A stretch of DNA of 64,000 nt from CAVQBL01 sp963710715. Lineage in GTDB: Bacteria; Pseudomonadota; Gammaproteobacteria; DSM-16500. Of the stretch, positions 49,402-58,141 are shown piece by piece. The number at the start of each line of letters is the position of its first letter. Within the stretch, counting starts at the first letter, position 1. A program made the translations under genes and the position numbers. The stretch is taken from the NCBI GenBank assembly GCA_963710715.1, contig CAVQBL010000014.1, positions 248,001 through 312,000 of the forward strand. Reading direction: 5' to 3'. Below the pieces are notes generated by a model. The model searched no databases and was not told where the DNA came from. It was given only the letters and a program-made list of their open reading frames with translations.

Positions 49402-49650
49402 TTAATGGCTACGCTCTGCAAGATGCGCATTGATATAATCAATAGCTTGTTGAATAGTAGTGATTTTTTCTGCATCTTCATCAGGGATTTCTGTTTCAAA
49501 TTCTTCTTCTAATGCCATCACTAACTCAACTGTATCTAAAGAATCTGCGCCCAAATCATCTACGAAAGATGCATCATTTTTAACTTCTTCTTCCTTAACG
49601 CCTAATTGCTCAACGACAATCTTTTTAACGCGTGCTTCAACAGTACTCAT
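49402..49650 (-). CDS. acpP: Acyl carrier protein
   Basis: An 82-residue acidic carrier of growing acyl chains. The phosphopantetheine attachment Ser is in [20 protein letters not shown] (about residue 38). AGGGGA precedes ATG 49650. It is in the fab cluster between fabG and fabF, the usual place. It should be the highly expressed member of the cluster. Confidence 0.96.
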   Translation of the reverse strand: MSTVEARVKKIVVEQLGVKEEEVKNDASFVDDLGADSLDTVELVMALEEEFETEIPDEDAEKITTIQQAIDYINAHLAERSH

Positions 49651-49735
49651 AGCAATTTCTTCCCCTTATTAATTAAACCAAAAACAATAATGCGGCTAGT
49701 TTATTCAAAAACCCGCCCTTTGAAAACTGAAATTT

Positions 49736-50479
49736 TTAGCTCATATACATCCCACCATTCACATGCAAAGTCTGACCAGTAATATATCCTGCCGCGGATG
49801 AAGCAAAAAACACTACTGCTGCCGCAATATCATCTGGACTACCTAAACGTTGCATAGGAATGCGTGATAGTAAAAGATTCCTCTGATCTTCCGGTAAACT
49901 ACGCGTCATATCAGTATCAACAAAACCAGGAGCAATGGCATTCACTGTGATATCCCGTGAAGCCACTTCTTGAGCAAGTGATTTAGTAAAACCAATCATA
50001 CCCGCTTTAGCAGCAGAGTAATTGACTTGGCCCGGATTACCTGTCGCCCCTACTACAGAACTAATATTGATAATTCTCCCCCAGCGTGCTTTTAACATGT
50101 CACGTATGCAGGCTTTTGTAATGCGATAAATGGAATTGAGGTTAGTTTCAATCACATTGATCCATTCTTCGTCTTTCATACGCAATAATAAGTTATCTTG
50201 TGTAATGGCTGCGTTATTCACTAAGATATTCGGCACACCATGCTTTTCTTTGATCGTTTTCAAAGCTGCGTCAATGGAATCTTGCTTAGCCACATTTAAC
50301 ACAATACTACTTCCTTGAATGCCAGCCTCTTTAAAAGCTTGAGAAATCTTATCCGCACCTTCTTGAGTTGTTGCTGTACCTACTACTGTAATACCTTCAC
50401 GTCCCAAAGCAAGCGCAATGGAACGACCAATGCCTCGACTTGCCCCGGTGACGAGAGCTATTTTGTTTTCTAGTGGCAT
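49736..50479 (-). CDS. fabG: 3-oxoacyl-ACP reductase
   Basis: A 247-residue short-chain dehydrogenase that reduces 3-ketoacyl-ACP with NADPH. The cofactor loop is VTGASRGIGRSI (about 11-22). The catalytic Ser is in NISSVVG (about 140) and the Tyr/Lys in YSAAKAG (about 153). ATG 50479 is chosen for AGGAGG eight bases upstream; 21 upstream in-frame codons are non-coding palindromic sequence. fabD, which normally precedes fabG, is missing. Confidence 0.94.
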   Translation of the reverse strand: MPLENKIALVTGASRGIGRSIALALGREGITVVGTATTQEGADKISQAFKEAGIQGSSIVLNVAKQDSIDAALKTIKEKHGVPNILVNNAAITQDNLLLRMKDEEWINVIETNLNSIYRITKACIRDMLKARWGRIINISSVVGATGNPGQVNYSAAKAGMIGFTKSLAQEVASRDITVNAIAPGFVDTDMTRSLPEDQRNLLLSRIPMQRLGSPDDIAAAVVFFASSAAGYITGQTLHVNGGMYMS

Positions 50480-50519
50480 AAATAACCTCCTGTGTACATT
50501 ATCTAGGCTGTGGCGTCGG

Positions 50520-50567
50520 TGCCCCCAGGCTGGCGGATGCAAAGAGCGCGCATCCTTAGCCTGGGCT
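50520..50567. repeat. GC-rich palindrome in the place of fabD
   Basis: CCCAGGCT..GGATGC and GCATCC..AGCCTGGG form an inverted repeat around AAAGAGCGC, with further GC-rich sequence to about 50590. The 125 bp fabH-fabG gap has no coding potential. The base composition differs sharply from its surroundings. Confidence 0.6.
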
Positions 50568-50604
50568 GGGCTGCGCTTTTTGGCCTGCGGCCAATAGACG
50601 TATC

Positions 50605-51570
50605 TTAATATCTAATTAATGCCGAGCCCCAAGCCAATCCCCCACCAAACCCTTCCAGCATTAACATATCACCGCGCTTAATACGACCATCACGAACCGC
50701 GATGTCTAAAGCCAACGGGATTGAAGCACTCGATGTATTTCCTTGTTCATCCAACGTGATAGTCACTTTTTCTAAAGGTAAACTGAGTTTTTTTGCCATC
50801 GCTTGAATAATACGAATATTCGCTTGATGTGGAACTAACCAGTCAATATCTGACTTAGTTAATAAATTTGCAGCAAGGGTTTCATCAAACAAATCGCCCA
50901 AAATATTGACGGCAAGTTTGAATAATTGATTACCTGACATTTTAACATAAAGTTCTTCTTCCACATCCATAGGCTTACCAATGCTAATTCCTAACGATAA
51001 TACATCTTTATATGTACCGTCGGCATGCAAATGAGTCGATAAAATCCCCGGAGTATCACTTGCACCTAATAAAACAGCACCTGCTCCATCACCAAATAAT
51101 ACACACGTGGTACGATCATTCCAATCTAAAATCCGTGACATCACTTCACTGCCTATGACTAAAGCTGTCTTAACCGCTCGCGTGCGAATAAATTGATCTG
51201 CAATACTTAATCCATACATAAATCCAGCACACGCTGTTGAATTTAAATCAAACGCAGGACATCCAGCAATGCTCAAGCGCTGTTGTAAAAGGCAAGCTGT
51301 ACTCGGAAACATTTTTTCAGGCGTGCTCGTGGCAATAATAATCATACCAATCTCATCAGAGGTAATGTCTGCCATTGCCATCGCTTTACGTGCAGCTTGC
51401 TCCGCCATCGTAAGCGCTGAGTCATTCCCTGAAGCAATATGTCGACAATGAATACCTGTGCGCTCGACGATCCAGTCATTCGACGTATCCACTATTTTTT
51501 CTAAATCAAAATTAGTCAGGATTTTTTCTGGAAGATACGACCCTGTACCTATGATCTGTGAGTACACCAT
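50605..51570 (-). CDS. fabH: 3-oxoacyl-ACP synthase III
   Basis: A 321-residue condensing enzyme that starts fatty-acid synthesis from acetyl-CoA and malonyl-ACP. The nucleophile is in NSTACAGFMYG (about 113), the His in WLVPHQANIRI (about 245) and the Asn in GNTSSASIP (about 275): a complete Cys-His-Asn triad. It follows plsX by 27 bp. Confidence 0.95.
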   Translation of the reverse strand: MVYSQIIGTGSYLPEKILTNFDLEKIVDTSNDWIVERTGIHCRHIASGNDSALTMAEQAARKAMAMADITSDEIGMIIIATSTPEKMFPSTACLLQQRLSIAGCPAFDLNSTACAGFMYGLSIADQFIRTRAVKTALVIGSEVMSRILDWNDRTTCVLFGDGAGAVLLGASDTPGILSTHLHADGTYKDVLSLGISIGKPMDVEEELYVKMSGNQLFKLAVNILGDLFDETLAANLLTKSDIDWLVPHQANIRIIQAMAKKLSLPLEKVTITLDEQGNTSSASIPLALDIAVRDGRIKRGDMLMLEGFGGGLAWGSALIRY

Positions 51571-51597
51571 GCCTAGTTCCGCCTGTTGACATTTCTA

Positions 51598-52632
51598 CTA
51601 TAAAGAAAGCTTCAATAAACGTTCTACTTCATCCCGAATATGCTGTGGAATATTTTTTTCGACTTGCACAATCGCTTCTTCAATTGCATGTGCAAATGCT
51701 TGAACATTTGCGCGACCATGACTTTTAATGACTGTGCCTTGTAAACCAATTAAAGTGGCACCATTATATCGATTTGGATCGATACGCTTCACCAATAATT
51801 TTAATACTGGCATAGAAATAAAACCCGCCAATTTAGTCAGCCAATTGCGATGAAATTCTTCTTTCAACATTTTTCCAATTAAACTCGCAACACCTTCTGA
51901 TGCTTTCAGCGCTACATTTCCCACAAAACCATCACACACAATAACATCCGCTTCTTCACCCTTATAAATTTCATCCCCTTCGATATATCCCGCATAATTA
52001 AGGTTTTTGGAATTCGATAAGAGAGCTGCTGCTTCTTTTACCAATACGTTACCTTTAATATCTTCTTCGCCAATATTCAATAAACAAATTTTTGGTTGCT
52101 GAATATTATCCACTGACGAAGCCAACAAAGAACCCATCACAGCAAATTGAAATAAATTTTCTGGCGTTGAATCCACATTGGCACCCAAATCCAGCATACG
52201 CATTTTTTTGCCTGATATGGTTGGAAAAGTGGAAATAATGGCAGGACGATCAATACCGGGTAATGTTTTTAAAACAAAACGCGCAGTTGCCATTAGTGCT
52301 CCCGTATTTCCTGCACTCACACACGCTTGGGCATAATTATTTTTGACAAGATTAATAGAGACGCGCATGGAAGAATCTTTTTTAGTCCGCAAAGCGATAG
52401 CAGGAGATTCATGCATTTCTACATGTTGGGAAGCATGTTCAATGGTTAATCGCGTTTGATAAGGAGGTTTCGCGTGGTGAGCACGCAATTGTTTTTCTAA
52501 AACTTCACGGTCACCCACTAAAATAAGTTTAAGTTCCGGATATTTTTCTAATACCTGTAATGCCGCCGGCACAATAACGGAAGGGCCATGATCACCCCCC
52601 ATGGCATCTACTGCAATGGTAATATTAATCAA
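51598..52632 (-). CDS. plsX: Phosphate acyltransferase PlsX
   Basis: A 344-residue soluble enzyme that makes acyl-phosphate from acyl-ACP for phospholipid synthesis. It carries [20 protein letters not shown] at the N-terminus, [10 protein letters not shown] near 107 and [14 protein letters not shown] near 215. The start codon appears to be TTG 52632, seven bases after the rpmF stop, with GAAGAG as a weak ribosome-binding site; no ATG gives the family N-terminus. Coupling to rpmF is likely. Confidence 0.94.
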   Translation of the reverse strand: MINITIAVDAMGGDHGPSVIVPAALQVLEKYPELKLILVGDREVLEKQLRAHHAKPPYQTRLTIEHASQHVEMHESPAIALRTKKDSSMRVSINLVKNNYAQACVSAGNTGALMATARFVLKTLPGIDRPAIISTFPTISGKKMRMLDLGANVDSTPENLFQFAVMGSLLASSVDNIQQPKICLLNIGEEDIKGNVLVKEAAALLSNSKNLNYAGYIEGDEIYKGEEADVIVCDGFVGNVALKASEGVASLIGKMLKEEFHRNWLTKLAGFISMPVLKLLVKRIDPNRYNGATLIGLQGTVIKSHGRANVQAFAHAIEEAIVQVEKNIPQHIRDEVERLLKLSL

Positions 52633-52638
52633 AGGAAA

Positions 52639-52842
52639 TTACTCTTCGCCGCTGTCTTCTTCAACAACAGGTTTTTTTTCAATCACTTGGCGACCTTTAT
52701 AATAACCATCTGGACTCACATGATGACGACGATGGGTTTCACCGGTAGCGACATCCACTGATAATGCTGGCGCAGCTAACGCAGAATGTGCACGACGCAT
52801 ACCGCGACGTGAACGAGATACTCGACTTTTTTGTACTGCCAT
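52639..52842 (-). CDS. rpmF: Ribosomal protein L32
   Basis: A 67-residue large-subunit ribosomal protein beginning [19 protein letters not shown], the L32 signature. It has no zinc-binding Cys pairs, as in the C-minus form. The acidic tail (VVEEDSGEE) is a little longer than usual. It lies between yceD and plsX in the standard order. Confidence 0.95.
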   Translation of the reverse strand: MAVQKSRVSRSRRGMRRAHSALAAPALSVDVATGETHRRHHVSPDGYYKGRQVIEKKPVVEEDSGEE

Positions 52843-52863
52843 TTTAAACTCCTCTCAATAAAT

Positions 52864-53376
52864 CTATGGTTTGTGTTTTGCCTTTAACGATTCAATCACT
52901 TTAAATGGACTTTCCATGGGCGACTCCGCCACTACAAATGGCAATTTCACTTTACAGTCTTCGAATTCATGCATTGGCACTAGCGGCAAACTAACAATTA
53001 ATTCATCTTCAATTCTATCATGAAGAGATAACATTCCATCTTCAACTGTTGCGGGATCATATCTATCGGGTAAACCCTCCGCTTCTTCTTCCGAACTCAC
53101 TATCCCCGACAAGAAGTCGCATATTATCCCATAAACAAAAGGTTGCATACAACGCTGACATTGCAAAATCACACGTGTTTCGATATGCCCCTTTATAAAG
53201 GGTATGCGTTGATCATCTATGCCAAACGCAATATTGGCCTCTACTTCACCTTCATTGTTAGCCAAACTTACACATAAGCGCGGCAAATTTTTGATCAACA
53301 CGACACCGTGCAAATTCGTTGCATGCTCTGCAAACCGAAGGGAATCTACTTGTGCGGGAATCGTATCTCTTGCCAT
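52864..53376 (-). CDS. yceD: YceD/DUF177 family protein
   Basis: A 170-residue protein of the YceD family, linked in other bacteria to 23S rRNA maturation or accumulation. The family signature is visible in LQCQRCMQPF (about 94-103) and DRYDPATVEDGMLSLHDRIEDEL-type sequence near 125-145. It leads the yceD-rpmF-plsX-fab operon. ATG 53376 lies only about 3 bases after the predicted transcription start, so the mRNA may be leaderless. Confidence 0.88.
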   Translation of the reverse strand: MARDTIPAQVDSLRFAEHATNLHGVVLIKNLPRLCVSLANNEGEVEANIAFGIDDQRIPFIKGHIETRVILQCQRCMQPFVYGIICDFLSGIVSSEEEAEGLPDRYDPATVEDGMLSLHDRIEDELIVSLPLVPMHEFEDCKVKLPFVVAESPMESPFKVIESLKAKHKP

Positions 53377-53385
53377 GGCTTCGGG

Positions 53386-53414
53386 ATTTTATGCTGATGC
53401 TAAGTGGGTGTCAA
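53386..53414 (-). promoter_or_regulatory. Sigma-70-type promoter of the yceD-rpmF-plsX-fab operon
   Basis: On the minus strand, a perfect -35 TTGACA (53414-53409) and TAAAAT (53391-53386) are separated by exactly 17 bp. Only 9 bases lie between the -10 and the yceD ATG. Confidence 0.75.
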
Positions 53415-53555
53415 ATTATATATAAGAGAACGATCCTAAGCCTACCCATCTACTTATTTGAGGTTTTCTTACAAAAATTCTGGCGCTAGATCCAATCCAT
53501 TCTCCCAAACAACGGTATCGGCTTCTACGTTAACACCTCAGACTAACGGAGCTAC

Positions 53556-53774
53556 TTACTTATTCGATGACCACCATATACTAAGCTTCTTATGCTTTTG
53601 AGCACAATCTCGTAAATAGAGATTAATAAGCGTCTGATATGGAATACCATTATCTTCTGATAGATGCTTAAAATAATCGATTGTTTCAAAATCGAGTCTT
53701 ATTGTGATCTGCTTTTTTAGATCAGTAACATAAGGATTCTTTTTCCCTTTTGAAAAATCATATTCTTTTTTCAT
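53556..53774 (-). CDS. Ribbon-helix-helix (BrnA/CopG-like) antitoxin-type protein, apparently orphan
   Basis: A 72-residue protein beginning MKKEYDFSKGKKNPY. A strand KQITIRLDFETIDYFKHLSE and helix GIPYQTLINLYLRDCAQ form a ribbon-helix-helix fold as in BrnA/CopG antitoxins. Family members usually bind the promoter of their toxin gene. I see no BrnT-like or RelE-like toxin on either side: rluC is upstream and 179 bp of empty sequence lies downstream. GGTGG precedes ATG 53774; the frame extends 21 codons upstream. Confidence 0.75.
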   Translation of the reverse strand: MKKEYDFSKGKKNPYVTDLKKQITIRLDFETIDYFKHLSEDNGIPYQTLINLYLRDCAQKHKKLSIWWSSNK

Positions 53775-53855
53775 AGTCACCACCATGATATTGCATTGAT
53801 TCTCTTTTCGTTGCTTTTCTATTGTAATTTTATTCAAGCGGCTTTTGCCACCTAT

Positions 53856-54809
53856 CTAAGTTATCTGTTGCAAACACGCCTCAAGATCTGCATCCAACGG
53901 CGCTTCCACTTTAATATGCTGTCCTGTAGAAGGTAAAAGAAATTCCACTCTACAAGCATGTAAAAACAAGCGTTTTAACCCACGTTGCCGCATGAGCTTA
54001 TTAAATTCATGATCACCGTATTTTTCATCACCTGCAACAGGGTGACCGCGATATTGCGCATGCACACGAATTTGATGTGTACGACCAGTATGCAATGTGG
54101 CTTCCATTAACATAGCATCGTTAAATGTTTCTAAAGGATGAAATACAGTTAAGGATGACTTACCTTCTTTATCAACTCGCACAATACGTTCACCACTCTG
54201 CAGTTGATTTTTGCGTAATGATACATCCACACGTAATTCCGATTTTTTCCAGTGCCCTTTCGTGAGTGTCCAATAGATCTTAGTCATTTTACCTTCACGT
54301 AATAATTCATGAACTTCACGTAAGATGCTGTGTTTTTTAGCTAAAATGAGACATCCAGACGTATCTAAATCCAAACGATGCGCAAGCTCAAGATTGGGCA
54401 ATTTGGGATACATATTCCGCAGTGTTTCTACGATACCTATTCTTACCCCACTACCACCATGGACTGCCATTCCCGCTGGTTTATTGATGATAAGTAAATT
54501 TTTATCTTCGTAGAGAATTCGCTGTGCTAAGGTTTTTACTGCATAATGATGTGGAATTTCAGGCTCTTTTTCAGTATCTATTTGTAATGGCGGCAAACGC
54601 ACTCGATCATCGGCTTGCAAGCGATAACTGGGCTGTACGCGCTTTTTATTGACCCGCACTTCACCTTTACGCAATATGCGGTAAATATGTGTTTTTGGGA
54701 CACTTTTTAAGCGCGCCACTAAAAAATTATCAATCCTCTGTCCCGCAAAATCAGCTTCTATGGTAAGATATTGTACCTGAGTCTTTTGCCCTATTTTGGG
54801 GTTATTCAT
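53856..54809 (-). CDS. rluC: 23S rRNA pseudouridine synthase C
   Basis: A 317-residue pseudouridine synthase that modifies 23S rRNA in the RluA/RluC family. An N-terminal S4 domain (RIDNFLVARLKSVPKTHIYR, about 24-45) precedes the catalytic motif ELAHRLDLDTSG, with the active-site Asp near residue 148, and GRTHQIRVH (about 242). The length matches E. coli RluC (319). RluC is normally the direct divergent neighbour of rne; here 3.4 kb separates them. Confidence 0.93.
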   Translation of the reverse strand: MNNPKIGQKTQVQYLTIEADFAGQRIDNFLVARLKSVPKTHIYRILRKGEVRVNKKRVQPSYRLQADDRVRLPPLQIDTEKEPEIPHHYAVKTLAQRILYEDKNLLIINKPAGMAVHGGSGVRIGIVETLRNMYPKLPNLELAHRLDLDTSGCLILAKKHSILREVHELLREGKMTKIYWTLTKGHWKKSELRVDVSLRKNQLQSGERIVRVDKEGKSSLTVFHPLETFNDAMLMEATLHTGRTHQIRVHAQYRGHPVAGDEKYGDHEFNKLMRQRGLKRLFLHACRVEFLLPSTGQHIKVEAPLDADLEACLQQIT

Positions 54810-54968
54810 AAGATTTCCTTAAGGTTTATAGGGCATAATATCAGTATGGAGTGGAGTGTATGTATTGATAATAAAAGACTATAATTATTAAGGTAATGGA
54901 AAGCAAGTAAAGGTTGGATTAGATTAAGTATATAATATAATGATTTTTAATGATTTATTTACAGCGTT

Positions 54969-54999
54969 ATTAAGCTTCTTTTAATGGGTAACCATTAAA
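54969..54999 (+). promoter_or_regulatory. Possible operator upstream of the 880-residue protein
   Basis: ATTAAG-N5-TTTAAT at 54969-54985 matches the PmrA consensus YTTAAK-N5-YTTAAK except for its first base. Overlapping it is a perfect inverted repeat TTTAATGG-GTAA-CCATTAAA (54980-54999). The region is AT-rich, so either match may be chance, and no good -10 follows. Confidence 0.3.
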
Positions 55000-55020
55000 G
55001 GGGATAAAGGGGAGTGGAAT

Positions 55021-57663
55021 ATGGCAGCAAGCTCAAGACCAGAGTTAAAACCAGAGTTAGAACAAGCAATTGCTGAAGCACTTGTGAAAAACAAAACTGA
55101 TGCACTCGAAAGAGCAAAAGAGTTTTTAAATTTTCAATTGGAAGCCTCCCATACACTATATAACGTCGCACATGCAAAGGCTGATATCGTCGATGGTCTA
55201 GTACAAAAACAAGAAAAATTAGAAAATAAACATCAATTAGATAAATTGATAGATGTAGCTATAGAAGATCGAAACGGAGCTACTGATAATGCCAAAATCT
55301 CATTGAACGAAGTAGAAAGCGCTTTGAATCAGTACGACAACGCTTTAAGCGCACTAAAAAAAGTCGAAGTGGCCCGCGCAGAAGTTAATAATGCTCAACG
55401 AAAAATTGTCTCTGATTCCAAACATGATGTCGTACCAGCAGCAGTATCCACACCCGCTGCGCAAACAGCGCTAAACTCCGCTAATCTCAGTGATAGCTTA
55501 TTAGAGCAAGAGTTAGGAAAGATAAGTGAAGATCACGAAGAAAAAGCACTAGCTTTTCCCTCCATAAAAAAGCTAGAAGAGCTACATAAAAAATCAGCAG
55601 ATCTAAAGGCCAAGCTCGCCACAGCAGATGAAAAAGCTGCTATACTACGTTCACAACCAACCCTTGAGGCAACAACTGCTGCTCCAGTAGCAGCAAGTGC
55701 AGCACAGACAAACGCAGCGGCTACAGCTACAATTAAAAATGAGGAGAGGAATATGTCAAGTGCAAGAGAACCAGAAACAATAGATCAATCAATAGTGAAT
55801 GCTGCCAAAGAAAATGTTCAAAAAATAGCTAACGCCGTTGCAGAAGCAAAAAGGCTTTCTGATTTATCTGAGCAGCACTACAATGAAGCATCTACGATGG
55901 CAACGAAAGAAGCTAAGACTGTTGCCGCCTCCGCACATCTAGACCATGCCTCCTCGTATGGTCACTATGTAGCATTAAATAAACAGCTAAAAATAGCCAA
56001 AGAATCCTTCAAAACCACCACTTCAACTAATAATGCGAAACAAGAATTTGTTGTTCCCGTTCCCGAGACTAAATATGCAGCCGTAAGAAAAACAGCTTTG
56101 CCAGCAGTAGATATAGATAATTCAGTCGCTGAATTAAAAAAGTTAAATGAACAAATAGCTGCTCGAGGAATAGAGCTACAAAAGCTAAAGGGCCGAGCTG
56201 AAGTAACAGCGTTAAATGAACAAATAGCTGCTCGAGGAATAGAGCTACAAAAGCTAAAAGAACAATTTGCAAAAAGCTCAGCTGCAGCAGCTGAAACACC
56301 AACCGTTGCAGCTTCAACATCAAGTAGTGCTGCATCTTCTGCTGCGACACCAGTAGCATCGCAAACGCCTGGAGCTTCAACTTCGACACCATCTTCCCAG
56401 CCCGGGAATAATAACGAGCAAAAAAAACAACCAACAGCGGAAAAAGGGGATGATGATGAGGGGGAGGAAGAGGAAGATGATATCGGGGTACATACTGGGA
56501 ACGAAAAGAATTTTAAGGAGATACGCGAAATTACAGTTGGAATTAATCAATTATACAAGCAAATAAGACAGCTAGAGAAAAACCAAAACATCACCTCTCT
56601 AAATTCAAGCCAACCAAACTTAAGTGACGGGCAACAGAAACTGCTTGCAGAAAAAACAGCGTTATTGAAAAAACAGTTACAAGACGAAATAGATAAATTA
56701 AAGGCACAAAATAAAGATCTAAATGAGAAACTATCCAAAGCCATGCAGCCAACACCAAACAATGCCACTTCGCCTAAAACTGAGAAAGAATCTGACGATT
56801 TAAATGCGAAGATTGACAGATTTATTGCTACTCGTGAAAGCGCTGGAGTTAACTTCGGTCCTGATAAGGAGGGTAAAATTGTATTTAAAGCAAAATTAAG
56901 AACGCTATGCACTACAAATAACCCAGAATTCGCTAGTATAGGGCAAGACCCGTTATTGGGAAAGGCTCCAGCGCTCCGCGGTGGTAAAGATGGTTCCTTT
57001 GCTATTCATTATAAAGGAGGATTTCAACTATCATCTGCCCTAGAGCATGGTCTAGCGACTCTTAAATTTGTAAAAGAACAAAGAGGAGAATCTACCGAAT
57101 ACTTAACACTGAATAAAGTGCCAGACTCATGGAAAAAGACTAGAGCTCTTGGATTTGGATGGGACAGTAGCCCAATGCTCGGTCCAGACTCTGTCTCGAG
57201 CAATTTTAAAAATAAATTTGAAAAACTCGCAATCGCCGCTCGTAACAACGGCTTCAAGGATATTAACATTCCTCCAGTAGATCAATTTCCTTCGGAGGAG
57301 CATTACAAAGCAGCAAGGGGCATTATTGATAAAGTAATGAATAAAGTCGAAAAGGTCGAATTTACTCAGACTCCTTCTCCTACGCCCGTACCACCTACTG
57401 CTCCAAAAGCAGAAACACCCGCTGGCGGCACTCCTACTGCTCCAAAAGAAGGAACTCTCCCCAGCGCGCCTGTAAGCGATCCAACAAAATCAGCGGCGCT
57501 TACTACTGGTAGCGGTAAAGAAAACCAATCAATACCTGGTCCCCAAAATAAGGACGGAGCACCACAGAGCACTGAGTCCTCCCCTGGTGCTACGAAAGTA
57601 GATCAAAGCAGCATACAACAACAAGATAGATCTCCCAGCACTGCTCGTTCCTTTAAGAGATGA
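55021..57663 (+). CDS. Large coiled-coil protein of unknown function; candidate secreted substrate
   Basis: An 880-residue protein with no signal peptide or membrane segment. Coiled-coil, Ala-rich helices fill about 1-420, with two near-identical copies of LNEQIAARGIELQKLK. A Ser/Ala/Thr/Pro-rich linker and an acidic block (GDDDEGEEEEDD, near 475-490) follow, then another coiled coil (about 500-580) and a compact domain (about 590-780; VNFGPDKEG, LRTLCTTNNPEF, FGWDSSPML) that I do not recognise. The tail is Pro/Thr/Ser-rich. GGGGAG precedes ATG 55021. At residue 245 an internal purine-rich site and ATG resemble the real start, suggesting a gene fusion. It lies between rluC and rne, where gammaproteobacteria normally have no gene. 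Confidence 0.8.
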   Translation: MAASSRPELKPELEQAIAEALVKNKTDALERAKEFLNFQLEASHTLYNVAHAKADIVDGLVQKQEKLENKHQLDKLIDVAIEDRNGATDNAKISLNEVESALNQYDNALSALKKVEVARAEVNNAQRKIVSDSKHDVVPAAVSTPAAQTALNSANLSDSLLEQELGKISEDHEEKALAFPSIKKLEELHKKSADLKAKLATADEKAAILRSQPTLEATTAAPVAASAAQTNAAATATIKNEERNMSSAREPETIDQSIVNAAKENVQKIANAVAEAKRLSDLSEQHYNEASTMATKEAKTVAASAHLDHASSYGHYVALNKQLKIAKESFKTTTSTNNAKQEFVVPVPETKYAAVRKTALPAVDIDNSVAELKKLNEQIAARGIELQKLKGRAEVTALNEQIAARGIELQKLKEQFAKSSAAAAETPTVAASTSSSAASSAATPVASQTPGASTSTPSSQPGNNNEQKKQPTAEKGDDDEGEEEEDDIGVHTGNEKNFKEIREITVGINQLYKQIRQLEKNQNITSLNSSQPNLSDGQQKLLAEKTALLKKQLQDEIDKLKAQNKDLNEKLSKAMQPTPNNATSPKTEKESDDLNAKIDRFIATRESAGVNFGPDKEGKIVFKAKLRTLCTTNNPEFASIGQDPLLGKAPALRGGKDGSFAIHYKGGFQLSSALEHGLATLKFVKEQRGESTEYLTLNKVPDSWKKTRALGFGWDSSPMLGPDSVSSNFKNKFEKLAIAARNNGFKDINIPPVDQFPSEEHYKAARGIIDKVMNKVEKVEFTQTPSPTPVPPTAPKAETPAGGTPTAPKEGTLPSAPVSDPTKSAALTTGSGKENQSIPGPQNKDGAPQSTESSPGATKVDQSSIQQQDRSPSTARSFKR
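56142..56258 (+). repeat. 48 bp exact direct repeat (69 bp period) in the coiled-coil gene
   Basis: The 48 bases at 56142-56189 recur at 56211-56258 without a mismatch, in frame, encoding LNEQIAARGIELQKLK twice. Identity at the DNA level implies a recent duplication or gene conversion. Confidence 0.9.
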
Positions 57664-57808
57664 TGTAGAAAGCGAGCCAAACTGTTGAGTGCCCATTCTA
57701 AAACGGAGGAATTTTTAAAAAGAGCCCCCCGCTGCAGTTTTAGCAAGCAGGGCCAGAGGTGGAGATGACAGAAATGTTCTCGGGAATGATTTTCTTAATT
57801 CTATCTAT

Positions 57809-57837
57809 TTGATAAAGAACCAAAATCCTGGTATAGT
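57809..57837 (+). promoter_or_regulatory. Sigma-70-type promoter for rne
   Basis: TTGATA at 57809-57814 and TATAGT at 57832-57837 are separated by exactly 17 bp. It is the best promoter match in the gap and points toward rne. Confidence 0.65.
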
Positions 57838-58065
57838 CGTTTTGCCGTAAATGGCAGAATTAAAAAGTACAAGGGTGAATCATATTTTGTTGTAAAACAC
57901 ACCCCTTGCTAGTAGATGAACAATGAATTTAAACATAAACCGCGCTCCAAGATTAAAATAAACTTGAGCTGTGGCCGTTGAAGAATTTATAGGATGATAT
58001 GAGCGCTACTCGTAAAAAAAGCAAGCGCCAGGAAAATGAAAAGGTGAACAAAAGTAGTCACTTGT

Positions 58066-58141
58066 TCTGGATTGCCACGCCCCGCTGCAAAACTTGCTCG
58101 ACATATTCTCAGCCGTGGAGCGCGGGGCTCGCAATGACAAG
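58066..58141 (+). repeat. REP-like palindrome in the rne leader
   Basis: TCTGGATTGCCACGCCCCGC and GCGGGGCTCGCAATGAC form a palindrome related to the family-1 MITE core. It would form a stable hairpin in the rne leader. Confidence 0.75.
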
